From an uncultured Actinomycetes bacterium (GTDB taxonomy: Bacteria > Actinomycetota > Acidimicrobiia > Acidimicrobiales > Acidimicrobilacustridaceae), in NCBI GenBank assembly GCA_937927725.1, contig CALBSE010000010.1, positions 23,472 to 87,471 on the forward strand: a stretch of 64,000 bases of DNA, in the 5' to 3' direction. Both the position numbers and the translations under genes were made by a program. The notes under the pieces were generated by a model. It was not told where the DNA came from and did not search any database. It saw only the letters and a program-made list of their open reading frames with translations. Shown here piece by piece: positions 1-8,242 of the stretch (position 1 is the stretch's first letter; each line of letters opens with the position of its first letter).

Positions 1-62
1 AGCGCAGTTGTTCCTCGCGACCCGCTGAAATCGTCTGTTTGTTGCAGGAGTTTGCATCTTCC

Positions 63-78
63 GTGAACGGCTTGTGAA
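63..78. promoter_or_regulatory. pho-box-like direct repeat
   Basis: Two GTGAA units (63-67 and 74-78) start exactly 11 bp apart, one helical turn. On the complementary strand they read GTTCAC, the core of the 11-bp direct-repeat units bound by PhoP/PhoB-type regulators in actinobacteria. The same arrangement occurs at 51882-51897. It lies about 15 bp upstream of the putative -35 of the ATP-grasp gene. The regulator assignment is inference. Confidence 0.4.
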
Positions 79-93
79 CCGGGCCCGTTTTGG

Positions 94-122
94 GCGACAG
101 AGCGAAAAAGTGGCCGTAGGTT
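94..122 (+). promoter_or_regulatory. candidate promoter, leaderless, of ATP-grasp gene
   Basis: GCGACA (94-99) is followed after 17 nt by TAGGTT (117-122), a TANNNT -10 element. Only six bases separate the -10 from the GTG at 129, so transcription would start at or next to the start codon. No Shine-Dalgarno sequence is visible before that GTG. Confidence 0.45.
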
Positions 123-128
123 CGCCCC

Positions 129-1652
129 GTGGCCAGCGATCTGTTCAACGAATACGAAACTGAAGGCTTCTTCGATGAGGTCTTTGAGGCCGCCGGAACT
201 CCGAGGCCCCACTATTCAGCGTTGCTGAAGCGACTCTCGTATTTCAGCGCCGAGGAGCTTGCTCGACGCGAACGGCGTCGTGATGCTGATTTCCGAAACC
301 AGGGGATCACCTTCACCGTGTACGGCGAAGAAGAGGGCATAGAGCGAACATTCCCGATGGATCTCATGCCGCGCGTCATTACGGCCGATGAGTGGTCTCA
401 TATTGAGGCTGGGCTCGAACAGCGAGTCACGGTCCTGAATCGCTTTCTTGATGACCTCTATGTCGGCGAGCGTGCAGCCGTTCGAGACGGGATTATTCCG
501 TGGTGGGTGGTGACGTCTTCCGACGGTTTCTCTCGTGAGGCATTTGGGATTCCGATGCCGCTCGGGGCCCGTTGCCTTGTTGCGGGTATCGACCTTGTTC
601 GAGACGGTGCCGGCGTCTATCGCGTACTTGAGGACAATCTGCGCAGTCCCAGTGGTATCTCCTACGTCGTCGAGAACCGTGTTGCGATGACGCGGTTACT
701 GCCGCAAATGTTTGCCGACACCCCCGTTCGTCCTGTTGATCATTACGGGCGGTCGCTGCTCGGTGCGCTGAACCGCGTTGCTCCGCCATCGGCAGGTGAC
801 GACCCAACTGTTGTCGTGCTCACACCTGGTGTATTCAATTCTGCGTACTTCGAGCATGTTTTCCTGGCTGCGCACATGGGCGTTGAACTCGTCGAGGGTC
901 GCGATCTCGTTGTCGATGACCAAGTCGTCTATATGCGAACAACAAAAGGCTTGAAGAGAGTCGATGTCATCTATCGAAGGATTGACGACGCGTTTCTTGA
1001 TCCGGTTGTCTTTCGGCCCGATTCCTCATTGGGCGTCCCTGGTTTGATGTCTGCAGCGCGTTCGGGTTCGGTGACCATCGTGAACGCCGTTGGAAATGGC
1101 GTGGCCGATGACAAAGCGGTGTACGCGTACGTCCCGGCACTCACTCGCTATTACCTTGACGAGGAACCAATTCTCCCCAATGTCGAAACGTATTTGTTAT
1201 GGGATCCCGATCAGCGGGCATCTGTGCTCAACAGGCTTGATCAATTGGTGATTAAACCTGTTGCTGAAGCTGGTGGGTACGGCATCACGATTGGTCCCGC
1301 CGCCTCTGACGAAGAGCTCGCGAAATGCCGCGAGGACATCGTCGCTGATCCGCGAAATTGGATTGCTCAAGAACTGGTCTCGCTGTCTCGACACCCAACA
1401 CTTATTGATGATCATGCCGAAGGTCGTCATATCGATCTTCGCCCGTTCGTGTTGACAAGTGATGTTGTCGAAGTCATCCCCGGCGGCCTGACTCGTGTTG
1501 CGATGAAGAAGGGTTCGCTTGTCGTGAACTCGTCGCAGGGTGGCGGTTCAAAGGATACGTGGGTGCTGGCGCCAACCCGCGAGGACGTCGAATTGGAAGT
1601 CTCCGAGGTCGCAAGCGATGTGAGGCCAGGAACCGCGGAGGTCTCTGCCTGA
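129..1652 (+). CDS. circularly permuted ATP-grasp type 2 protein
   Basis: A 507-residue protein of the circularly permuted ATP-grasp family (DUF404/DUF407). The N-terminal part (about residues 45-130) has the family's typical start, with the motif GITFTVYG and a run ending in FLDDLYVGER. The C-terminal half carries the ATP-grasp lobes (VIKPVAEAGGYG near residue 380, a likely nucleotide-binding segment, and a final GGLTRVA). Family members are thought to ligate amino acids or peptides using ATP; the substrate is unknown. It is the first gene of a three-gene operon with an Alpha-E protein (stop and next ATG share one base at 1652) and a transglutaminase, an association widely conserved in bacteria. 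The GTG start fits the -10 box six bases upstream. Confidence 0.88.
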   Translation: MASDLFNEYETEGFFDEVFEAAGTPRPHYSALLKRLSYFSAEELARRERRRDADFRNQGITFTVYGEEEGIERTFPMDLMPRVITADEWSHIEAGLEQRVTVLNRFLDDLYVGERAAVRDGIIPWWVVTSSDGFSREAFGIPMPLGARCLVAGIDLVRDGAGVYRVLEDNLRSPSGISYVVENRVAMTRLLPQMFADTPVRPVDHYGRSLLGALNRVAPPSAGDDPTVVVLTPGVFNSAYFEHVFLAAHMGVELVEGRDLVVDDQVVYMRTTKGLKRVDVIYRRIDDAFLDPVVFRPDSSLGVPGLMSAARSGSVTIVNAVGNGVADDKAVYAYVPALTRYYLDEEPILPNVETYLLWDPDQRASVLNRLDQLVIKPVAEAGGYGITIGPAASDEELAKCREDIVADPRNWIAQELVSLSRHPTLIDDHAEGRHIDLRPFVLTSDVVEVIPGGLTRVAMKKGSLVVNSSQGGGSKDTWVLAPTREDVELEVSEVASDVRPGTAEVSA

Positions 1653-2620
1653 TGCTTGCTCGTGATGCAGAAAACCTTTTTTGGGCGGGGCGCTACCTCG
1701 AACGGGCCGAGGACACCGCTCGATTGCTTGATGTGACGTACCACGGTCTTCTCGAGGCGAATGCCGCTGAACAGCGCGTTGCATGGCAAAGCGCGCTTGA
1801 GGCGGTTGGACTCCGTGATGCATTCGAAGCAACCGGCCGAGCGCTCACAGCGGCGAACGTTTCAGAGTTTTTGGTCCACGACGGTGAGAACCCGGGCTCG
1901 ATTGTGTCGGCTGTCGAAGCTGCACGTGAAAACGTTCGAACGGTGCGCGAATCGTTGTCGACTGAATGCTGGGAAGCGATCAACTCGTTCTGCTTGTCGA
2001 TGCGTTCACGCAATCTCGAGGTGGAAATCGAACAACAGCCGCACGAGCTCTATGGGTTTATTCGGCGACAGTGTCAAACGGTCGCGGGGGTTGCGAGCGA
2101 GACTCTCGCGCGCGACGACGGTTGGAGATTCCTGCGCCTCGGCTGGAACCTCGAGCGCGCCGAATGGACGTGCCGGCTTCTACGGGTTCGTCAGGTGCAC
2201 CTCGAAGCGCCGGGCTTTCACGAATGGGTTGGAACCTTGCGTTCGGCATCAGCACTTGAGGCGTATCGACGAACCTCGCGCGGTTCGATGGACCCAGCCG
2301 ATGTGATTGAGTTCCTTTTGTTGTCCGATTCATTCCCTCGCAGTGTGTTCTTTGCGATTCGTTCGGCAGAGACCTCGTTGCGCGAGCTCGGAACGGGGGA
2401 GGAGCCGAGTCAACCGTTACGGCTCGTTGGCAGATTGCGAGCCGAACTTGAATTTGCTGATCCTCGTGAACTTTTGTCGGGAGATTTTGAAGGCGAGTTG
2501 ATTCGGATCGAACGGGCGATTCGTGGCGTGTGCAGTGCCGTCGGCGTTCAGTACTTCATCAATATCCACGATGTCGATCTGCACATGCTGCAGCTTTTCC
2601 CAGGGGCGGGCGTCGAATGA
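1652..2620 (+). CDS. Alpha-E domain protein (DUF403)
   Basis: A 322-residue, predominantly alpha-helical protein starting MLARDAENLFWAGRYLERAED, the hallmark opening of the Alpha-E family. The ATG shares its A with the TGA of the ATP-grasp gene, and its own stop overlaps the next ATG, so the three genes are translationally coupled. A longer open frame extends back to 1559 but overlaps the previous gene, so I prefer 1652. Alpha-E proteins have no established reaction; they almost always accompany the circularly permuted ATP-grasp and transglutaminase partners and have been proposed to act in the same peptide modification or proteolysis system. Function beyond the family name is inference. Confidence 0.87.
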   Translation: MLARDAENLFWAGRYLERAEDTARLLDVTYHGLLEANAAEQRVAWQSALEAVGLRDAFEATGRALTAANVSEFLVHDGENPGSIVSAVEAARENVRTVRESLSTECWEAINSFCLSMRSRNLEVEIEQQPHELYGFIRRQCQTVAGVASETLARDDGWRFLRLGWNLERAEWTCRLLRVRQVHLEAPGFHEWVGTLRSASALEAYRRTSRGSMDPADVIEFLLLSDSFPRSVFFAIRSAETSLRELGTGEEPSQPLRLVGRLRAELEFADPRELLSGDFEGELIRIERAIRGVCSAVGVQYFINIHDVDLHMLQLFPGAGVE

Positions 2621-3549
2621 GACTCGATATTCGCTATCGAACCACGTTCATCTACGACGATGTTGTGACCGAATCGCAGAACGAACTCCGGGCGTGTCCG
2701 ATTGCCGATGAACATCAAGATCTCGTCCGCTACCGCGTCTCGGTTTTGCCTTCGACGAAGGTGTCGTCCTACACCGATTATTGGGGAACCCGAGTCGAGA
2801 CGTTCGGTCATCGCAATCCACATGTCGGACTCGAAGTGTTAGCGGAGGCAACCGTTGATACCAAGCCGCGACCGCAACCGACGGGAGCGTGTCGGCCTGA
2901 TGCACTTCTTGCACCCGAGTTCCTCGATCTCCACGGTGAATACCTCGAACGAACTCCGCATTGTGATTGGGGAAACGCGGTCGCCGATCTCGCCGCTGAA
3001 CAGGTGCGCAACACGGGACCCGATGTTGTGAGCCGGATTCTCGCCCTTCATCGACTTGTCGGAACGAGTGTTGAGTATCGAAAGGGCTTCACTGAGGTGG
3101 GGGAGCCGGTCGATGACGTTCTCGCACACGGCTACGGGGTTTGTCAGGACTTTGCTCACCTCGCCGTGTCGTTCTGCCGTAGCCAAGGGATCCCGGCCCG
3201 ATACGTCTCGGGCTACTTGTTCACACGGGACGAGACAGCGCTCGACGAGGCGGAACTCGACGACGATGAGCCGGTACGAGTGCAAACGCATGCATGGTTC
3301 GAGGCGGCAGTGCCGGGGTGGGGGTGGTTCGGCTTGGACCCCACCAATCAGCAAGGCGTCGGCCAGCGCCACGTGAAGATCGGCCACGGGCGTGACTACG
3401 ACGACGTCCAGCCGCTCCGAGGGGTCTTCTCGGGAGCAGCGGGGGCGATGGTGACGCCAGATGTCGAGATTCGACGGCTTGCGATGGCCGAAGTCGGATC
3501 ACCGGCCCTCCCCGGTCGACTCCTCCAGCAGCATCAGCAGCAGCAGTAG
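2617..3549 (+). CDS. transglutaminase-like cysteine peptidase family protein
   Basis: A 310-residue protein with an N-terminal beta-rich bacterial transglutaminase-associated domain (residues 1-85, beginning MRLDIRYRTTFIYDD) and a C-terminal transglutaminase fold. The catalytic triad is visible: Cys176 in GYGVCQDFAHL, His225 in THAWFEA and Asp241 in GLDPTN. No signal peptide is seen, so it is probably cytoplasmic. The ATG overlaps the Alpha-E stop (ATGA at 2617-2620). The protein ends in an odd Gln/His-rich tail (residues about 303-310) from a CAG-type run at 3531-3546. Members likely hydrolyse or transfer peptide amide bonds; the target here is unknown. Confidence 0.88.
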   Translation: MRLDIRYRTTFIYDDVVTESQNELRACPIADEHQDLVRYRVSVLPSTKVSSYTDYWGTRVETFGHRNPHVGLEVLAEATVDTKPRPQPTGACRPDALLAPEFLDLHGEYLERTPHCDWGNAVADLAAEQVRNTGPDVVSRILALHRLVGTSVEYRKGFTEVGEPVDDVLAHGYGVCQDFAHLAVSFCRSQGIPARYVSGYLFTRDETALDEAELDDDEPVRVQTHAWFEAAVPGWGWFGLDPTNQQGVGQRHVKIGHGRDYDDVQPLRGVFSGAAGAMVTPDVEIRRLAMAEVGSPALPGRLLQQHQQQQ

Positions 3550-3619
3550 GTATCGGTCAAGTGCCGGCTCCGGCGCCGGTAGGCTCGGGCTCCCCGTAGT
3601 CGCGATAGAGGTGGTCCGC

Positions 3620-5023
3620 ATGGCCGAGAACTTCGACGTCGTCATCATTGGTGGCGGCCCCGGCGGTTATGCCGCCGCACTGTATGGAGCATCGGCAGGA
3701 CTCAACATCGCCCTGATCGAGAAGAACCGCATCGGCGGCACCTGCCTCAACGTCGGATGCATCCCGGCGAAGGAACTTCTCGAGACGGCATCGGTTCGCC
3801 GTGCGATCGAAAGCGCAGCAGCCTTCGGTCTCACCACTTCTGAGCCCGTGCTCGATTTCTCGGTGACGCAAACTCGCAAGCAGGGCGTGATCGATGGCCT
3901 CATTGGTGGTCTCACCGGACTGCTCAAGAAGCGCAAGGTCACGGTGTACGACGGCATCGGCACTTTGCATGCTGGTCATGTCGTAAAGGTTTCTGGTGGA
4001 TCATCGGGCGACGTCGAACTTCACGGCACCAATGTGATCCTCGCCTCGGGTTCAGTTCCCCGAACGATTCCCGGTTTCGAGGTCGATGGTGTCACCGTTC
4101 TTACCTCTGACGAACTGCTCTCACTTCAGAAGCTTCCGGCCACTGCAGTAGTGATTGGCGGCGGGGCAATCGGCTGCGAATTCGCGTCGATGATGTCCGA
4201 TCTCGGCACCGAAGTCACCATTCTCGAAGCGTTGCCGCAGATCCTTCCTGGCTGCGACGAAGACATCACCCGTGTTGTTCTCAAGTCCTTCAAGGACCGC
4301 AACGTCACTGTTCGCACCGGCGTTTCGGTGAACGGTCATGACATCAAGTTCGGCGGCGGCACCACCGTGAAGTTCGGTGAAGGCGAAACCGTCGATGTCG
4401 ACATGGTGGTTGTGTCGGTTGGGCGTCGTCCGCTTTCGGAAAATCTCGGTCTCGATGGCACCGCAGTCGCGGTGAGCGAACGTGGTCATGTTGTTGTCGA
4501 TTCTCATTGCCGCACTGGCGAGCCCGGCGTGTGGGCGGTTGGCGATCTCATCGCAACGCCAGCACTTGCGCACATTGGTTTCGCTGAAGGAATGCTCGCC
4601 ATCCGCGACATGCTCGGCGAAGATCCGATGCCCATCGACTACACCAAGGTCCCGTGGTGCATCTATTGCCACCCCGAGGTCAGCTTTGTTGGTCACACCG
4701 AGAAGTCAGCCAAAGAAGCTGGTTTCGATGTCATCGTGAGCAAGCATCGCTACACCGGTAACGGTCGTGCGCTCATCCTCGGCGAACCCGAGGGAATGGT
4801 GAAAATCATTGCCGAAAAGCGTTCCGACGGAACCGGCGGCCGCTTGCTTGGCGTTCACATGGTGGGTCCTTGGGTCACCGAACAACTTGGTCAGGCCTAT
4901 CTCGCAGTCAACTGGGAAGCCGACGTCGACGACGTTGCCGCTTTCATCCAACCGCACCCCACGCTGAGCGAATTGTTCGGTGAAAGCGTTCTCGCTCTCA
5001 CCGGGCGCTCACTTCACGGCTGA
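3620..5023 (+). CDS. lpdA: dihydrolipoamide dehydrogenase (E3)
   Basis: A 467-residue flavoprotein that reoxidises dihydrolipoamide on E2 subunits, passing electrons to NAD+. It has the FAD-binding GGGPGGYAAA motif at residues 11-20, the redox disulfide Cys42/Cys47 (GGTCLNVGCIPAKE), a second Rossmann motif VIGGGAIGCEFAS near 175-190, the AVGD FAD motif and the C-terminal HPTLSE dimer-interface His/Glu pair. Start ATG 3620 is chosen because it opens directly onto the FAD-binding strand; the upstream open frame overlaps the transglutaminase gene. A possible -10 (TAGGCT) lies at 3580-3585. The E2 gene follows 15 nt downstream. Confidence 0.95.
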   Translation: MAENFDVVIIGGGPGGYAAALYGASAGLNIALIEKNRIGGTCLNVGCIPAKELLETASVRRAIESAAAFGLTTSEPVLDFSVTQTRKQGVIDGLIGGLTGLLKKRKVTVYDGIGTLHAGHVVKVSGGSSGDVELHGTNVILASGSVPRTIPGFEVDGVTVLTSDELLSLQKLPATAVVIGGGAIGCEFASMMSDLGTEVTILEALPQILPGCDEDITRVVLKSFKDRNVTVRTGVSVNGHDIKFGGGTTVKFGEGETVDVDMVVVSVGRRPLSENLGLDGTAVAVSERGHVVVDSHCRTGEPGVWAVGDLIATPALAHIGFAEGMLAIRDMLGEDPMPIDYTKVPWCIYCHPEVSFVGHTEKSAKEAGFDVIVSKHRYTGNGRALILGEPEGMVKIIAEKRSDGTGGRLLGVHMVGPWVTEQLGQAYLAVNWEADVDDVAAFIQPHPTLSELFGESVLALTGRSLHG

Positions 5024-5038
5024 ATCCCGGAGGATTCC

Positions 5039-6418
5039 ATGGCAGAGATTCAACTTCCGCAACTTGGTGAGTCCGTCACTGAAGGAACCATCACGAAATG
5101 GTTCAAGGCCGTCGGCGACGCTGTTGCTGAAGACGAGGTCTTGTTCGAAGTTTCAACCGACAAAGTCGACTCTGAAGTTCCCTCGCCTGTCGGTGGTGTG
5201 CTGACCGAGATCCGTGTTGCCGAGGGCGACACCGTCGACGTCGGAACGGTCATTGCTGTTGTTGGCGACGGAGCCGCTGCTCCCGCTCCCGCAGCGGCGG
5301 CTCCTGCTCCTGCCCCCGAACCTGAGCCCGCGCCCGCGCCAGTCGTTGAAACGGCGCCGGCTCCAGCACCGGCACCTGCAGCACCGGCTCCGGTTGCTGC
5401 GCCTGCTCCCACGCCTGCTCCCACGCCGGCTCCTGCCGCTACGCCGGCTGCAGCTACTGCTGGTCAGGTGTTGTCGCCGATCGTTCGCCGTCTCATCACC
5501 GATTACGGCCTCGACGCCTCTCGCATCGCCGGCACAGGTCCCGATGGACGCATCACTCGCTCCGACGTTGAAGCCGCGATCCGCTCAGGCGTTGCGTCGT
5601 CGTCAACTGGTACCGCTCCGGCGTCAGCACCTGTGGCAGCTCCTGCGGCTGCAGCTGCCACCAGTGGTGGTCAGCGCCGTGCAACTCCGGCACCTCGTTC
5701 AGGTACCGGCGACACCGTCGAACCACTGAACAACATCCGCCGTCGTACCGGCGAGCACATGGTGATGTCGAAGCAGGTTTCACCACACGCCTACACGATC
5801 GTCGAAGTCGATTACGAAAACGTCGAACGTGTTCGTCGCTCACATCGTGACGAGTTCCGTGCAACGGAAGGTTTCGGCCTCAACTATCTGCCGTTCATCT
5901 CGCGTGCAGTCATCGACGCATTGCGTAACTACCCACATATGAACGCATCAGTTGGCGATGGCGAACTCATCGTTCACAACTATGTGAATCTGGCCATTGC
6001 AGTCGATCTTGATTTTACGGGTCTTCTTGCTCCGGTGATTCATGAAGCCGATGACAAGCGCCTCCGTGCGATTGCCCGCGACATCAATGATCTCGCCGCA
6101 CGTGCTCGTTCGAAGCAGCTTTCGGCCGATGACATCAGCGGCGGAACATTCACGCTTTCCAACTCAGGTTCGTTCGGAAGTCACCTAGTGCTTCCGATCA
6201 TCAACCAGCCGCAGGTCGCGATCATCTCCACCGATGGCGTGCATCGCAAGCCAGTCGTGGTCAACGGAACCGATGGCAGTGAATCAATTGCTATTCACTC
6301 GGTGGGCATGCTCGCCATGAGCTGGGACCACCGTGCATTCGATGGCGCCTACGCCGCCGCATTCCTTCGTGACGTTAAGGAAATCATCGAGACCCGCGAT
6401 TGGGAGGCGGAGCTCTGA
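5039..6418 (+). CDS. sucB: 2-oxoacid dehydrogenase E2 (dihydrolipoamide acyltransferase)
   Basis: A 459-residue E2 core subunit. Domain order: one lipoyl domain (1-80, lipoylated Lys42 in STDKVDSEV), a long Ala/Pro linker (about 82-140), a peripheral-subunit-binding domain (about 142-180), a second Ala-rich linker, and the catalytic acyltransferase domain (about 225-459) with His431 and Asp in DHRAFDG. Preceded by a clear ribosome site (CGGAGG, 5027-5032). Sequence style suits the succinyl- or acetyl-transferring actinobacterial E2, and no E1 gene is nearby, so the exact complex (pyruvate or 2-oxoglutarate) is not settled. It sits between its E3 and the lipoylation enzyme that would modify Lys42. 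Confidence 0.9.
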   Translation: MAEIQLPQLGESVTEGTITKWFKAVGDAVAEDEVLFEVSTDKVDSEVPSPVGGVLTEIRVAEGDTVDVGTVIAVVGDGAAAPAPAAAAPAPAPEPEPAPAPVVETAPAPAPAPAAPAPVAAPAPTPAPTPAPAATPAAATAGQVLSPIVRRLITDYGLDASRIAGTGPDGRITRSDVEAAIRSGVASSSTGTAPASAPVAAPAAAAATSGGQRRATPAPRSGTGDTVEPLNNIRRRTGEHMVMSKQVSPHAYTIVEVDYENVERVRRSHRDEFRATEGFGLNYLPFISRAVIDALRNYPHMNASVGDGELIVHNYVNLAIAVDLDFTGLLAPVIHEADDKRLRAIARDINDLAARARSKQLSADDISGGTFTLSNSGSFGSHLVLPIINQPQVAIISTDGVHRKPVVVNGTDGSESIAIHSVGMLAMSWDHRAFDGAYAAAFLRDVKEIIETRDWEAEL

Positions 6419-6420
6419 TC

Positions 6421-8145
6421 ATGACGACGGCAGGGGACGCCCCCACCGTCGCTGGTTCACCGTTGCGCGTCCGCTGGCTCGGAACGGTTCCGTACGGCGA
6501 AGCCTCTGACTTGCAGCACGCGTTATTCGAACACGGCACCGACGATTGGTTGTTGCTGCTCGAACATCCCCACGTCTACACACTCGGTTCGAATGCTGAT
6601 TCGTCGAACATCCTTGTCGACCCGGCCTCTGTGGGCGCCGAATGCCTCCGCACCGATCGCGGCGGTGACGTGACCTATCACGGTCATGGCCAGCTCGTCG
6701 GTTATCCAGTCCTCTCCGTTCCCGGTAAGCGCGGTGGCGGAATGGCCGACACGGTCGCCTATGTCCGTTCGGTCGAGGAACTCGTCATCGGGGCATTACG
6801 TGATCTTGGACTCCACGATGTCGGTCGGCTTGATCAGTACCCGGGTGTTTGGGTTGCACCTGAATCTGCGAATCCTCGCAAGATCGCCGCGATTGGCGTT
6901 CGGCTGACGCGAGGTCGTTCGATGCACGGATTCGCGATCAATGTCGATCCCGACATGTCGATGTTCACTCATATCGTCCCCTGCGGAATTGCCGATAAGT
7001 CGGTGACCTCCCTTGCTCAAGAAGGCATCGATACTTCGATGGCGGTTGTCGTCGATGCAGTGGTTGCGAGAGCAACGGCGTTGTGGGCGTCGAATCGAAC
7101 TGTCGATCGAGCCGACATCATTCGTCGTTCGACTGACGGCGATGACGATCTCTCGCCTTTCAGTCGCGGCGCTGGTGCTGGCCTGCCGGTAAAGACGGGC
7201 GCCGACCACCGAGCGGGTCCGTCATTACGTCTCCAAGGTCGGCTGGCCGAAGCCGGTGTCGCCGATGGCATCGACGTCATGGAACGAAAGCCCGAGTGGA
7301 TGCGGGCGAAATTAGACATTGGCGGCCGTCCTCTCGAATTGAAGAAGACGCTGCGAGATCTTCAACTCGTCACGGTATGCGAAGAAGCCGGATGTCCGAA
7401 TCTTTCCGAATGCTGGTCCGACGGCACCGCGACCTTCATGATCAATGGAGAACGTTGCACCCGCAAGTGCGGATTCTGTCTCGTCGATACGCGTCTTCCC
7501 GAAGCGCTTGATCCTCAGGAACCGGCGCGCGTTGCCGAAGCGGTGGCTCGTATGGAACTCGATTTCGCCGTCGTTACGACGGTCGCACGCGACGATCTGC
7601 CCGACGAAGGCGCCGGAGCAATGGCCGACACGGTCCGAGCGATTCGCGATCGTGTACCTGGCGTGCAGGTAGAAGTACTGATTTCTGATTGTCGTGGTCA
7701 GGCCGCGGCGCTCGATCTCATCTTCGAAAGTCGGCCCGATGTCCTCAATCACAATGTTGAAACCGTGCCGCGCCTCCAACGAGCGGTTCGGCCTTCTGCC
7801 GGTTACGCGCGATCGCTTGCGGTGTTGTCCCGAGCAAAGCGTGCAGGACTTCTCACAAAGTCGGGGCTCGTGGTCGGGATGGGTGAGACTGATGAGGAAG
7901 TCGAATCGGTGCTCGCCGATCTTGCGGCCATTGGCGTTTCGATCGTCACCATTGGGCAGTACCTGCGTCCGACGTCAACGCATTTGCCAGTCGATCGTTG
8001 GGTGACCCCTGAGCAGTTCGCGTCGTATGCCGTGCTGGGTCGGAAACTTGGTATCGATCACGTGGAGTCGAGTCCGCTGACTCGTTCGAGCTTTCATGCG
8101 AAGCAGGCAGCATCAGGTTCCGCCGTACCCGTCACAATCAGCTGA
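6421..8145 (+). CDS. fused octanoyltransferase LipB / lipoyl synthase LipA
   Basis: One uninterrupted 574-residue frame carries both steps of lipoate assembly. Residues about 15-220 are LipB: RGGDVTYHGHGQ from Arg80, catalytic Lys154 (RKIAAIG) and acyl-accepting Cys188 (VPCGIADKSV). A linker of roughly 65 residues (about 222-286) follows. Residues about 287-574 are LipA: auxiliary-cluster cysteines 320, 325 and 331 (CX4CX5C), radical-SAM cysteines 346, 350 and 353 (CX3CX2C) and the C-terminal SPLTRSSFHA motif whose Ser ligates the auxiliary cluster. LipB moves octanoate from ACP to the lipoyl domain; LipA inserts two sulfurs. An in-frame ATG at 7279 would give a normal-length LipA, but I see no ribosome site there. 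Placed directly after E3 and E2. Confidence 0.93.
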   Translation: MTTAGDAPTVAGSPLRVRWLGTVPYGEASDLQHALFEHGTDDWLLLLEHPHVYTLGSNADSSNILVDPASVGAECLRTDRGGDVTYHGHGQLVGYPVLSVPGKRGGGMADTVAYVRSVEELVIGALRDLGLHDVGRLDQYPGVWVAPESANPRKIAAIGVRLTRGRSMHGFAINVDPDMSMFTHIVPCGIADKSVTSLAQEGIDTSMAVVVDAVVARATALWASNRTVDRADIIRRSTDGDDDLSPFSRGAGAGLPVKTGADHRAGPSLRLQGRLAEAGVADGIDVMERKPEWMRAKLDIGGRPLELKKTLRDLQLVTVCEEAGCPNLSECWSDGTATFMINGERCTRKCGFCLVDTRLPEALDPQEPARVAEAVARMELDFAVVTTVARDDLPDEGAGAMADTVRAIRDRVPGVQVEVLISDCRGQAAALDLIFESRPDVLNHNVETVPRLQRAVRPSAGYARSLAVLSRAKRAGLLTKSGLVVGMGETDEEVESVLADLAAIGVSIVTIGQYLRPTSTHLPVDRWVTPEQFASYAVLGRKLGIDHVESSPLTRSSFHAKQAASGSAVPVTIS

Positions 8146-8242
8146 GCGCTGTGGTGATCCTTAGGTGACTGACGGCTTGCACGTGAGGCTCAATCCGGTG
8201 ATGGCATTAGGGTTCATTGCCGAGGCGGGTCGAGGGGACTGA

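Noticed and set aside
3531..3546. CAG-type triplet run as a contingency locus
   Set aside because: Only about five triplets at the end of the transglutaminase gene, too short to claim phase variation.
5280..5460. GC-rich direct repeats resembling a satellite or CRISPR-like array
   Set aside because: Explained as the Ala/Pro linker of the E2 subunit; coding, with no spacers.
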